A DNA stretch of 64,000 nucleotides from Victivallales bacterium. Its GTDB lineage: Bacteria; Verrucomicrobiota; Lentisphaeria; Oligosphaerales; Oligosphaeraceae. Below, piece by piece: positions 25,625 through 34,065 of the stretch. The stretch lies in NCBI GenBank assembly GCA_017617415.1, contig JAFZWH010000091.1, positions 90,051 to 154,050 on the forward strand, written 5' to 3'. A program made the position numbers and the translations under genes. Below the pieces are notes generated by a model. The model was not told where the DNA came from. It ran no database searches and worked only from the letters and a program-made list of their open reading frames with translations. Numbering within the stretch: position 1 is the stretch's first letter; every line of letters starts with the position of its first letter.

Positions 25625-28600
25625 TCATTTTGCCAAGCGTTGAATCTCCTCGGCAGTCAACGCCCGGTCGTAAAGGCGGTACTCGTCGTAGGTGCCGGGT
25701 GCGAACATCGCCATGTTGCTGGGGTGGGTGCCCAAGGTAGCGGGGAAGCCGTCCAGTTTCGGAGCGACGAAGGGCTGGGTGTTCGTAATGACCGGCTGAC
25801 CATTCACATAGAGGATGCGTTCGCCGGGCTTCCAGGTCAGAGCCAGATGCACCCCCTCCCCTTTGACGAGCGGCGAGGGCACCTCGCCCATGAAGACCTG
25901 CGGGCACTTGCCGCCGACGCGCGCCTTGAGTTTGCCGTCGTTGAGGTAGATGCCAATTTCGTCATAGCCGCTTGGGGTGGCGTTCTGGTCAGTCTCCATC
26001 AGGTATGCCAAGGCGACATTTTTGCGTTCTGCCACGAAGGCATTGTCAAAAGCGGGGCAGACCCAGAAGGCCAGAGTTCCCGTTTCGGGTTGCGGTCCAA
26101 GCAGTTCTGCACCGCCTGGCAGCATCACCCTGCCCCACTGGGACTTCGTGCGGAAGGCATTGCCGGGATGGCCGACGCCGGAAAGGCGCATGCCCTCGGC
26201 GGGCATTCCGTCAAAGCGGTTTCCAGAGCGATCGGCCACGAGCGCATAGTCGCCCTCGAAATCGTAATAGACACGAAGACCGTCCTCGGGAAGGTCTGCA
26301 GGACGTCCCGTCTCCAACGCCTCCAGTTTGGCGCGATTCTCCTCGAAGACCGTGCGGCGGCGAACGAGTTCGCCCGCATCGAACTCCGCCAGCGTCTTGG
26401 CGGCCTCCTCGCCGACGAGCCCCTTCCGCCAACGCGGACGGCCGACGATTTCCGGCTGATGTCCCAACAATGCGATGGCTTCCTCCAGTGCATCGGACAT
26501 CGCGCGGCGGGCCGCCAGCATCGGCTTGGGGTCCAGATTGTAGTGTTCAAAGTCCTCCAGCACATCGGGATTGATGGACAATAGCGCGTCAATGCGCTTG
26601 GTCAGTTCCGGGGCCTGGTCGCCCAGTTCGCGTTTCGCGGCCTCAAGGAGACAGAAGACCTCGTAGTCCTCCATGCCGTCGCGGAAGCACTCCCACCGCA
26701 GGGAGTCCACAGGCATGCCGTCGTCGCCCTCGCCGGGATACATCAGCGAGCCGTCGCCATTGGACTTCGGGAAAGTCCCGCCGGAGAACCACGGGTTGTT
26801 CCAGCCCCACCAGGTGACCGCCCAATAGAGCATGCCGTCCAGGTCGTGCTTCCAGGACATCCAGGGCCAGACGCGGCAGTCGATGGCGGGATAGTCGATC
26901 CAGACATTGGGATAGGGATGTCGGGTTCCGAAGGCAGTGTACCACCAGACCATGCGCCCGCGTTCCTGCTCTGCCTTCGCGCCCTCCGCGTCAAAAGAGT
27001 AGATTTCGGGGCACCAGATGTCCACGAACTTGAGCGCCTCGGGGAAGGAGCGCGCCGTCATCATGTTGCGGATGTCGTGGTCGCCGATGCGCTTGGCGGC
27101 GGCGAGCGCCTCGTTGATGTAGGGGTAGTCCTTCGCCTCCGGCTCGTCCGACAGGTAAGTATAGAAGTACTGAAGCCAGCCCTTTTCGGCGAGGTGTTCG
27201 TGATAGAGACGCAGCCACAGCGGGCGTGGGGAGTGCGAGGGCAATTCGTGGGAGGTGATGCCACGCGTGAGCGCCTGCTCGAAACTCTCGTCGAAGTGCG
27301 TCCAATCCACCTCGGCGGGGCGGTCGTAGATGTCCATGGCGAGGAACTCCCACTCCGGCCAGGCATACATCCATTCCTCGTTGAAACAGGCGAAGGCCTC
27401 CTCGGCGTCAATCAGCGTACGTGGTGCCTTCCCCGCCTGCCGGAGCACCGCCGTGAGCGTGGCATCCCCCGCGCCGCTGACCCTAGCCTCCAATCCCCAG
27501 AGGCCATCGAACTTCTCATCCGCCGCGAAGACGCCTGTGTAACGCTGATTCTCGCCCGCCGGTATTTGCTGTTCCAGAAGTGTTTGGTGATTATTGTTGA
27601 CATCGTAGGCCACCACATACAGACGGCCCGGACGGTCGCTGGTCACCGTCACTTCCAGTTCGTCCCCCGCCTTCACCTCCAGCGAGGGTTTCCGCAGCAA
27701 TTCCGCGCGTCGGGCGCTCTGGTAGGGACTCACGCGGTGTTCGTGCATGTTCTCCCGATAGGAGTCCTCATTCTGTTTGACCGCAAACTGATGCAACCCG
27801 AAGGCGGTCACGATGCTGGAATCCTTCGGGATGGTGAAGTTGCGCACCAGCACCTCCATGGGGACGGCGGTCGGAAGCGCATTCTTCGCCTCCAGAATAA
27901 GTGTTCCGGCATAGCGTCCGGGTTTGGCGTCCACTGGCACGCGCACATCCACCCAAAGGGTCTCGCGGCCATTCGCGACCACATCAAAGGGCGTGGCGTC
28001 CATCAACGGATCCGGCCAGGGGCCGGTGTAGATGACCTTGTGGTCGGTGGGAATCATCTCGACATAGCCCTCGCGGCGAATGCGGAAGTTGTTGGCGGAT
28101 AGAACAGTTCCGTCTTCCTGCACGAAGTCGCCCGCAAGACGCGCCTTGGCCAACAGCAATGGGGCATCGCCGGCGAAGAGCGTGATCTGCACGGCATCCA
28201 TCTCGTTGCGTGCGGCATCCAATTGGACTTTGGCACCGATCTCGCCTTCGTATGGGTGGATGGGAAGAAGCTTGACCAGCGAGGACTCAACGCCGTAGAG
28301 AATCTCACGCGCCTGGTGGCCCTGGGCCTGGAAAAGTTGTTCGTCCGCATAGTGGATGATGCGGTTCGCAAGAAGTTCAGCCTGGTGCTCCAGCGGGGGG
28401 AAGAGCGCGGCGGGAACAGCGGAAGCGGAGATGAGCACCTTCGCCTCGTCTCGAAGCGCCTTCGCGTCGTCGGTCTGGATATCTCCGATGCGCGCCAACG
28501 CGGGGGCGAGAATCTCCTCGCCACGGTAGTTGCGGGTGACGTGATAGCACTGCATCACCACGCGGTCGTCGGCGGAATACTCCTCGCAGAGCACGCGATA

Positions 28601-29341
28601 GCCGGGATGCCCCTTGCGCACTTCGGCGGTACGTAGCGTAGGCTCCTGGCCATGCCAAGCCAACTGCGGAGCAGGCGCATTCGCCTCAGCAACGCCCAGC
28701 ACGCCAGTCGGATACGGTTCGATGTCGCTGAAGCGGATGGTGCCAAAGCACTCCACATCGTGGAAGGTCTCCTTGATGGTCGAGGACCAGCTGGAGTTCT
28801 CCTTGACCGAATAGCGGCTGCGGCATACGTTCATCCGCCATTCGTCACCCTCCTGCGGAGTCGCTCCCAAGGTGCCGAAGGGGATGATGATTTCCGCCGT
28901 CCAGTCATAGACCTTGCTGGTGGTGCGGACCTCCCACTCGCCATTCCACGTCACGTCGCGATCCTGCTCGTCATATTTGACACCGCGCGAACTGGCGATG
29001 AAATGCAGGTAGTTCTCGGCGCCTTTGGGCAGCAGAAAGACCTCCACGCAGTCGTCCTCCCAGACCATGCCATCCTGCACATCGATATTTGTTTTGATCT
29101 TTCCCATGTAGGGTTCCTGGCACTCGAAGCGGAAGTGCATCGCCTCGGCATCCTTCCACACGAAGACCGCAGTATTGGCGTCCGGACGGCTCATGCCATC
29201 CAGCGCGATGAAGTCTCCCAGATAGGAGGCGGATGATCCGTCTGCACTTGTGGGAACGATGGTCATCGGTGTCCAGGCCGCAAAAAGCGATGAGACTGTC
29301 AGCAGGGAAACCAGGGCAAAGCAATGGAACGTGTTTTGCAT
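25625..29341 (-). CDS. Secreted multidomain DUF4091 glycosidase-like protein with CBM9-like and LamG domains
   Basis: A very large protein (1238 residues) with an N-terminal signal peptide (residues about 1-21, ending FAAW). Order: a CBM9-like carbohydrate-binding domain (about 35-205, with VWEDDCVEVFLLPKG and EWRMNVCRSRY), a linker, a beta-rich region with VWVDVRVPVDAKPGRYAGT, a TIM-barrel DUF4091/GH123-like catalytic region (about 650-960, with YTYLSDEPEAKDYPYI and WWGWNNPWF), and a LamG-type concanavalin-like domain (about 1050-1238). The acidic SDEPE segment is a candidate catalytic site. It would act on a glycan outside the cytoplasm. A C-terminal helix pair at 960-1040 joins the barrel and the LamG domain. 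Confidence 0.8.
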   Translation of the reverse strand: MQNTFHCFALVSLLTVSSLFAAWTPMTIVPTSADGSSASYLGDFIALDGMSRPDANTAVFVWKDAEAMHFRFECQEPYMGKIKTNIDVQDGMVWEDDCVEVFLLPKGAENYLHFIASSRGVKYDEQDRDVTWNGEWEVRTTSKVYDWTAEIIIPFGTLGATPQEGDEWRMNVCRSRYSVKENSSWSSTIKETFHDVECFGTIRFSDIEPYPTGVLGVAEANAPAPQLAWHGQEPTLRTAEVRKGHPGYRVLCEEYSADDRVVMQCYHVTRNYRGEEILAPALARIGDIQTDDAKALRDEAKVLISASAVPAALFPPLEHQAELLANRIIHYADEQLFQAQGHQAREILYGVESSLVKLLPIHPYEGEIGAKVQLDAARNEMDAVQITLFAGDAPLLLAKARLAGDFVQEDGTVLSANNFRIRREGYVEMIPTDHKVIYTGPWPDPLMDATPFDVVANGRETLWVDVRVPVDAKPGRYAGTLILEAKNALPTAVPMEVLVRNFTIPKDSSIVTAFGLHQFAVKQNEDSYRENMHEHRVSPYQSARRAELLRKPSLEVKAGDELEVTVTSDRPGRLYVVAYDVNNNHQTLLEQQIPAGENQRYTGVFAADEKFDGLWGLEARVSGAGDATLTAVLRQAGKAPRTLIDAEEAFACFNEEWMYAWPEWEFLAMDIYDRPAEVDWTHFDESFEQALTRGITSHELPSHSPRPLWLRLYHEHLAEKGWLQYFYTYLSDEPEAKDYPYINEALAAAKRIGDHDIRNMMTARSFPEALKFVDIWCPEIYSFDAEGAKAEQERGRMVWWYTAFGTRHPYPNVWIDYPAIDCRVWPWMSWKHDLDGMLYWAVTWWGWNNPWFSGGTFPKSNGDGSLMYPGEGDDGMPVDSLRWECFRDGMEDYEVFCLLEAAKRELGDQAPELTKRIDALLSINPDVLEDFEHYNLDPKPMLAARRAMSDALEEAIALLGHQPEIVGRPRWRKGLVGEEAAKTLAEFDAGELVRRRTVFEENRAKLEALETGRPADLPEDGLRVYYDFEGDYALVADRSGNRFDGMPAEGMRLSGVGHPGNAFRTKSQWGRVMLPGGAELLGPQPETGTLAFWVCPAFDNAFVAERKNVALAYLMETDQNATPSGYDEIGIYLNDGKLKARVGGKCPQVFMGEVPSPLVKGEGVHLALTWKPGERILYVNGQPVITNTQPFVAPKLDGFPATLGTHPSNMAMFAPGTYDEYRLYDRALTAEEIQRLAK

Positions 29342-29388
29342 ATCAGTTCAGGGTAAAAGGACGAGCAGGACTAGAAAGGCTAGAAGGG

Positions 29389-30444
29389 TTAGATTCTTTT
29401 GGCAATCTCCTCCAGGATGCGGTATGCGGCAGCCTGCTTGGAGAGCATTGGCAAGGCCAGCACAGTGCCGTCGGGAGCGTAGATGGTGATTTGGTTGGTG
29501 TCTCCGGCGAAACCGCTTCCTGGCTTGCGGATGTCGTTGGCGCAGAGCAGGTCGCAGTGTTTTCTACGGAGTTTGTTCAGGGCGTTGATCTCCACATCGT
29601 CGGTCTCTGCGGCAAAGCCGACCAGGAACGGATGATTCGGCATTGCGCCCAGTTCCGCGAGGATGTCTGGCGTGCGCTCCAGATGAAGCACCATCCCCTC
29701 CCCTTCAATCTTCTTGATTTTCTGGGGGACATAGTAGTCCGGGCGGAAGTCCGCCACCGCCGCGCAAAGCACTGCCACCTGCGCCTCCTGCCAGTGTTGC
29801 CGCACCGCATCATGCATCTGCTGCGCCGAGCGCACGGGAAACCTCTCCAGATTAGGCAAATCCGGCACCTCGGTCGTCATGGGTCCGTGGATCAGCAGTA
29901 CCCGTGCGCCACGCATTGCGGCGGCCCATGCGATCGCCACGCCCATCTTGCCACTGGAGCGATTGGTGATAAAGCGCACAGGATCGATGTCCTCGGCCGT
30001 CGGCCCCGCCGTAACCAGCACTGTCTTCCCAGCAAAATCTTGTGGTGAAGCGAGTTGTTCCAGTCTCTGCAGAATTTCCATCGCATCGAATTCCGGCAAT
30101 GCGGCACTGCCAGGCGGCAGTCCGGGCGGCAGTTCATCCCCCAATATCAACACGGGGACGCCAGAGTGCGCCAACAGCGACGCCAATTCTTTCCGCCAGC
30201 TTTGACAAAGCACCGCCAAGGGCTTCTGCTCCAAATATTTTGGCAGTTCCCGCTCGGACACAACGGAATGCCCCGTCAACGCCTCCCAGCCCGCCGGAGT
30301 GACCAGACGCAGAAGTTCCTCGTCGGGACACACCCACACTTGGATGCTCCACAAGTCTCTGTCCCTGCACAAATCGCCCAGCACCCCCAAAGTCTTCTGC
30401 AGTGGCCTGGTGTGATTCAAAAGAAAAAGAACCGGTGTCGTCAT
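29389..30444 (-). CDS. coaB: CoaB-type phosphopantothenoylcysteine synthetase with vestigial CoaC domain
   Basis: The C-terminal 220 residues are a clear CoaB: KTVLVTAGPTAEDIDPVRFI, TNRSSGKMG, AAVADFRPDYY, LVGFAAETDD and CANDIRKPGSGF. It joins cysteine to 4'-phosphopantothenate on the way to coenzyme A. In most bacteria CoaB is fused to the flavin decarboxylase CoaC. Here the N-terminal 130 residues keep only traces of it (VTPAGWEALTGHSV aligns with the CoaC TP-FQALSG-PV stretch) and lack both the active-site His block and the PAMN--MW block. A separate CoaC would be needed. I start at the ATG at 30444; a TTG three codons earlier is in frame. Confidence 0.88.
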   Translation of the reverse strand: MTTPVLFLLNHTRPLQKTLGVLGDLCRDRDLWSIQVWVCPDEELLRLVTPAGWEALTGHSVVSERELPKYLEQKPLAVLCQSWRKELASLLAHSGVPVLILGDELPPGLPPGSAALPEFDAMEILQRLEQLASPQDFAGKTVLVTAGPTAEDIDPVRFITNRSSGKMGVAIAWAAAMRGARVLLIHGPMTTEVPDLPNLERFPVRSAQQMHDAVRQHWQEAQVAVLCAAVADFRPDYYVPQKIKKIEGEGMVLHLERTPDILAELGAMPNHPFLVGFAAETDDVEINALNKLRRKHCDLLCANDIRKPGSGFAGDTNQITIYAPDGTVLALPMLSKQAAAYRILEEIAKRI

Positions 30445-30455
30445 TGTTGCCAAAG

Positions 30456-30485
30456 TTGATTTTTGTCGTTTCGTTGTACTATAAT
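30456..30485 (+). promoter_or_regulatory. Putative sigma-70 promoter for the plus-strand gene cluster
   Basis: TTGATT (30456-30461) and TATAAT (30480-30485) with 18-nt spacing, in the divergent gap between coaB and the first plus-strand gene. The ATG of that gene is 65 nt further on. Confidence 0.6.
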
Positions 30486-30550
30486 GTTAAAAACACATAC
30501 AAAACCCAATCGATAGATTATATTCTTTTTGAAACCATTTTAACTTTCCC

Positions 30551-31246
30551 ATGAACGACAGACTTGACGAAATCTGGTACGCGGCCAAAACCACACAGAT
30601 TGTGTATATGCCGCCCAAGCTGCTCGAGACCTTCGGCGAGACCCTGGTCCATTATCTGGTCGTTGCCGAAGATCCGGACAGCCCCGCACAAATCCATCTC
30701 CACGACGGGGTGGTCACCGCCGAGCGTCCGCGAATCATCACCCCGCAATACTACCGCCAGAGGGTGGTTGAAAATTTCGGAGAAGACGCACAGCGGTATT
30801 TTGACGAGGTGCTCGCCAAGGACACCGCCGCGCGATTTCTCCAGTATGGCCTGAAATTCAGCAAGCAGGAGTACCACACCCATCAGGTCACTGGAGACCT
30901 CCGCGAAATCGCCGAACAGGCCGCCAAGGACGCGCAGGACAATCTCCACGAACTGCGCGGAGTGGTCATCGGAACCAACGACACTTGGGAGGTCTCGCTC
31001 CTTTACTTCATCACTCAACTGGTCCAGCGGTCGCTTCCCTATCATGCGCGAGACATTGCGCAACGAGGATTGCTGGACCTCCAAGACGGGGTGCCCGCCG
31101 CAGTCCGCATGGAAATCGAGGATGACCTCCAGAACTGCACCACACTGGAAAGCGCCCGGAACCTCGGCGCAAAATTGCGTGACTACGGACTCTTCGAGCA
31201 ATTCGAGGACCGCTTTTACGAGGTGTATCGGAGAGTAAAATCCTGA
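30551..31246 (+). CDS. Conserved-looking soluble protein, function not recognised
   Basis: I do not recognise this 231-residue protein. It has no signal peptide or membrane segment and is rich in charged residues. Visible segments include RPRIITPQYYRQRVVENFGEDAQRYF, a mostly helical centre (about 95-125) and a hydrophobic SLLYFITQLVQRSL stretch near 150. Codon use matches its neighbours and it heads a tight plus-strand series containing dut, which supports a real gene. No ribosome site is seen before the ATG. Confidence 0.75.
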   Translation: MNDRLDEIWYAAKTTQIVYMPPKLLETFGETLVHYLVVAEDPDSPAQIHLHDGVVTAERPRIITPQYYRQRVVENFGEDAQRYFDEVLAKDTAARFLQYGLKFSKQEYHTHQVTGDLREIAEQAAKDAQDNLHELRGVVIGTNDTWEVSLLYFITQLVQRSLPYHARDIAQRGLLDLQDGVPAAVRMEIEDDLQNCTTLESARNLGAKLRDYGLFEQFEDRFYEVYRRVKS

Positions 31247-31277
31247 TAAACAATATAACCACTTTAACACAAAAAGG

Positions 31278-31715
31278 ATGGATAAAATTTTCTTCCAGAT
31301 GGAGCCGGATTGCGACGATTTGCTGCCCCGCAAGGCCCACGCAAGCGACGCGGCCTACGACTTGCGCGCCGCCCGCGACCTCACGCTGGCACCCGGCGCA
31401 TATGCGGCGGTGCCCACCGGCGTACACATCGAATTACCGGCGGATTATGTGGCGGACGTGCGGCCACGCAGCGGTCTTGCACTCAAGCATGGCGTGACGG
31501 TTCTCAACGCGCCAGGCACCATCGACTCCGGCTACCGCGGCGAAATCCAGGCCATTCTCATCAATCATGGTTCCGAGCCTTTCGAGATTCAGCGCGGAGA
31601 CCGCATCGCCCAGATGCTTTTCCTGCGTCTGCCGGAATGTGAATTCATCCCCGCGCCGACTCTTTCGGCAAGCGACCGCGGCGAAGCCGGCTTCGGCTCC
31701 ACTGGCAGGCAATAA
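31278..31715 (+). CDS. dut: Deoxyuridine 5'-triphosphate nucleotidohydrolase (dUTPase)
   Basis: Hydrolyses dUTP to dUMP and pyrophosphate, keeping uracil out of DNA and feeding dTMP synthesis. All five trimeric dUTPase motifs are visible in its 145 residues: AAYDLRA, RPRSGLALKHGV, NAPGTIDSGYRGEI with the catalytic aspartate, GDRIAQMLF and the C-terminal RGEAGFGSTG flap. The start ATG at 31278 is preceded by AAAAAGG with almost no spacing. It is 31 bp after the unknown gene and 9 bp before the transglycosylase. Confidence 0.97.
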   Translation: MDKIFFQMEPDCDDLLPRKAHASDAAYDLRAARDLTLAPGAYAAVPTGVHIELPADYVADVRPRSGLALKHGVTVLNAPGTIDSGYRGEIQAILINHGSEPFEIQRGDRIAQMLFLRLPECEFIPAPTLSASDRGEAGFGSTGRQ

Positions 31716-31724
31716 TCGCGCCTC

Positions 31725-32459
31725 ATGCATCGCGTGACTGCCAAACCAGCCGTCGCCTCACAGCCCAAGCCGGAAGAGGATACTGTGGCTCCCGCCAAGC
31801 CTGGCGCAGGTTCCAAGTCCGCATCAGGCAAGCCACGCCATCGGAAACGAACACCGCGTTCCCGAAACACTTCGGGCGGTCTTTGGCGTGGTTGGTTCTT
31901 CCTGATAAGCGTGCTGATTGCCGTGCTTCTGGGGTTCGGCGCTTTGGAATGGCGCTTTGTCACCCTGAAAGAGCGTCAGCGGGAAGAGAAGCTTCTGCTG
32001 GCCATCCAGGTCGCTGCCGCCTGCCACGGGCTGGACCCCACGCTTGTCCGTGCAGTGGTCTGGAAGGAAAGCCGTTTCAACCCGGAGAGCATCGGCACCA
32101 AAGGCGAAATCGGCCTGATGCAGATTACTCCCGGTGCAGTGCAGGACTGGGCGCGGCTCAACCGACAGCCCGTTCCCACCCAGGCTGAACTTTTTGCCTC
32201 AGACAAGAATCTCATGATCGGCTGTTGGTATCTGGCCCACTGCCGAAAGCATTGGGACGGCTATGCCTCCCAGGAAATCCTCCAACTGGCCGAATACAAC
32301 GCCGGTCGCACCAAAGTCCTCAAGGATTGGGCACCCGCAACTCCTGAAGAAACCATCTCCATCGAGAACATCACCTATCCCAGTACCCGAAGCTATATTC
32401 AGCAGATTCTGAAGCGGAGGCGCCTCTACCAAAAAGAGGGGTCCACCGTCAACAACTAA
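31725..32459 (+). CDS. Membrane-anchored lytic transglycosylase (SLT domain)
   Basis: Cleaves peptidoglycan glycan strands. A basic, proline-rich cytoplasmic tail (residues 1-50) leads into one membrane helix (about 51-70), and a C-terminal SLT domain faces the periplasm. The domain shows AVVWKESRFNPES with the catalytic glutamate, KGEIGLMQITPG and AEYNAGRTKVLKDW, all standard for the Slt/MltC/EmtA fold. It is 244 residues long. It sits in a series with an ftsQ-like gene, so a role at the dividing or growing wall is reasonable. Confidence 0.9.
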   Translation: MHRVTAKPAVASQPKPEEDTVAPAKPGAGSKSASGKPRHRKRTPRSRNTSGGLWRGWFFLISVLIAVLLGFGALEWRFVTLKERQREEKLLLAIQVAAACHGLDPTLVRAVVWKESRFNPESIGTKGEIGLMQITPGAVQDWARLNRQPVPTQAELFASDKNLMIGCWYLAHCRKHWDGYASQEILQLAEYNAGRTKVLKDWAPATPEETISIENITYPSTRSYIQQILKRRRLYQKEGSTVNN

Positions 32460-32463
32460 GCCA

Positions 32464-33336
32464 ATGAAACCCACTACTCCAACCAAACATACCGCGGGGC
32501 ATGCCACCACCGGCCAGGACACCCTCAAGGCGCTGCTGATGGATCCCAATCCCTGCATCTCCTCCCTGGCGATGGAGCAGATGCTGCAGAACCGCGACCA
32601 ATGCAAGAAGTTCATCGCCGCCACCCAGGACAGCGATGAACTCGTATTGCGTAAAAGCGCCCACCAACTGGCCGCCTGCCTCCGCCTCCAGCTGCTCCAG
32701 GACCAGTTCGCCTTTCGCTTCGAACAGGGCAAACTGGATCCATGGGATGCTCTGATGATCATCGATCAACTTTATGACCAGCGATCATCCGCCTCATACC
32801 TTCAGGAACTTTTACTGGAATTCTGCGACGGCTTTCAGTTTTACGGCGACCTCACCCTGAAAAAAATCGCCAAATACATGAACGAGAGGAAATTCACTGT
32901 TCCGCCTCACCCCATCCTCAACATTTTCTATTATCTCGTTGGCGACGTGTTGGAAAACTGCCAAGGCATTGCCCTGGTACTCTGCCTGCTGGCCCGACAG
33001 CTTGCACAGCTTGCAAGCAAACACTCTTATCCACTGAAAGTTTGCCTGAGCTGCGGAAAATTCTGCCTGGTGGACCGCCAGCGAACCCTCCTCGACCCGA
33101 CCGACGGATGGACTATCACGAATGACGTCCCCCCCGATGCGATTCATCTCTGCACCAGCCAGGAAATCATCCGCGTCTATCTGGCACAGCTAATCGCCTC
33201 CTCCGTAATGGTCTGGGAAGTCTACGACGTCCACCTTTTCATACAATTGTTGCTGCGAATCGAAGGGTTTAGCCGTGACCTGCTGCCCTACCCCTACGGC
33301 AATTTCCAAGCCCCTGCCCCGGATCCGGAACCATAA
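32464..33336 (+). CDS. SirB1/transglutaminase-like protein (tentative)
   Basis: A soluble protein of 290 residues. The middle part (about 145-220) reads LNIFYYLVGDVLENCQGIALVLCLLARQL and, after a gap, LKVCLSCGKFCLVDR with LDPTDGW. This resembles the SirB1 transglutaminase-core family, in which a block like GHFLLR is followed by DPF-GG. The histidine of GHF is replaced by lysine and the cysteine positions are unclear, so it may be non-catalytic. The N-terminal half is helical. It starts 4 bp after the transglycosylase stop. The call is from motif resemblance only. Confidence 0.5.
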   Translation: MKPTTPTKHTAGHATTGQDTLKALLMDPNPCISSLAMEQMLQNRDQCKKFIAATQDSDELVLRKSAHQLAACLRLQLLQDQFAFRFEQGKLDPWDALMIIDQLYDQRSSASYLQELLLEFCDGFQFYGDLTLKKIAKYMNERKFTVPPHPILNIFYYLVGDVLENCQGIALVLCLLARQLAQLASKHSYPLKVCLSCGKFCLVDRQRTLLDPTDGWTITNDVPPDAIHLCTSQEIIRVYLAQLIASSVMVWEVYDVHLFIQLLLRIEGFSRDLLPYPYGNFQAPAPDPEP

Positions 33337-33350
33337 CCCATGGAGTCATT

Positions 33351-34061
33351 GTGAATCAGCTGATTAACAACTTTTTACAAGCTCTCGCACAGACCACCCG
33401 CTTCAATTTCCTCCCCGAGGATACGGAGGGCGCCACGCCGGCTTCCAGCCGCTGGATGCATGTCCTCATCCGCGCCATGATGGGAGTGGTGTATTTTCTC
33501 ATCGCGGCTCTGCTCTCACATATATTTCGCCAGCCGGCGGCCGCCGTCGTGTTGAGCACTGTCACCATTCTGGCACTCCACCATTGGCTCACCGCCGGCC
33601 GCGAAAGCCACCTGCCTAAGCTCTTCCAGCAGGCATGGCTGCCCTCCACCATAAAAACAGATACCCTCGATGCCTTGTCGCTGTTCTTCCAATGTCTCCC
33701 GGCTCTCCTATTGCTTGCGCTCCTCTGCCTCCATTCGGCCATCTGGCTGCCCTCCATCCTGGCACTTGGAGCGGCCGGCGGGCGAGAACTTGCCAGAAAG
33801 ACCACTGCCGACTTGAAACTCGACTGGGGCTGCTGGCTGGTCGCATTGGCAACCATTTTTCTCACCATTATATGCCCTTGCCTCGGAAGCGCAACGCTAT
33901 GCAGTCTAGCCACTCATAGCACTTTGCAGATCTTAACGATAACTTTCCTGTCGATTTTCTGTGGACGACTTCTGCCCCGCCGCCCGGCTGGCTTCCTCGC
34001 CAACTCCTTCTTCATCTCCATGGTGGTCACCTTGATGGTCCTGCTAATCGAGTGCCTCTAA
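33351..34061 (+). CDS. Integral membrane protein, function not recognised
   Basis: A 236-residue protein with about six hydrophobic helices (about 40-60, 62-78, 108-128, 132-150, 165-185 and 210-233) and small polar loops. The start is GTG with GGAG 5 nt before it. It lies 14 bp after the SirB1-like gene and 4 bp before rimO, so it belongs to the same operon. I considered CobS because of the size and the LTAGRESHLP loop, but the CobS acidic motif is absent. Function left open. Confidence 0.75.
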   Translation: MNQLINNFLQALAQTTRFNFLPEDTEGATPASSRWMHVLIRAMMGVVYFLIAALLSHIFRQPAAAVVLSTVTILALHHWLTAGRESHLPKLFQQAWLPSTIKTDTLDALSLFFQCLPALLLLALLCLHSAIWLPSILALGAAGGRELARKTTADLKLDWGCWLVALATIFLTIICPCLGSATLCSLATHSTLQILTITFLSIFCGRLLPRRPAGFLANSFFISMVVTLMVLLIECL

Positions 34062-34065
34062 CTCC

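Noticed and set aside
29389..30444. Complete bifunctional CoaBC
   Set aside because: The N-terminal part lacks the active-site His and the PAMN--MW block, so only CoaB function is supported.
33351..34061. CobS (cobalamin synthase) for the membrane protein
   Set aside because: Size and helix number fit, but the acidic HLDG-DT-D motif is absent and no cobalamin genes are nearby.
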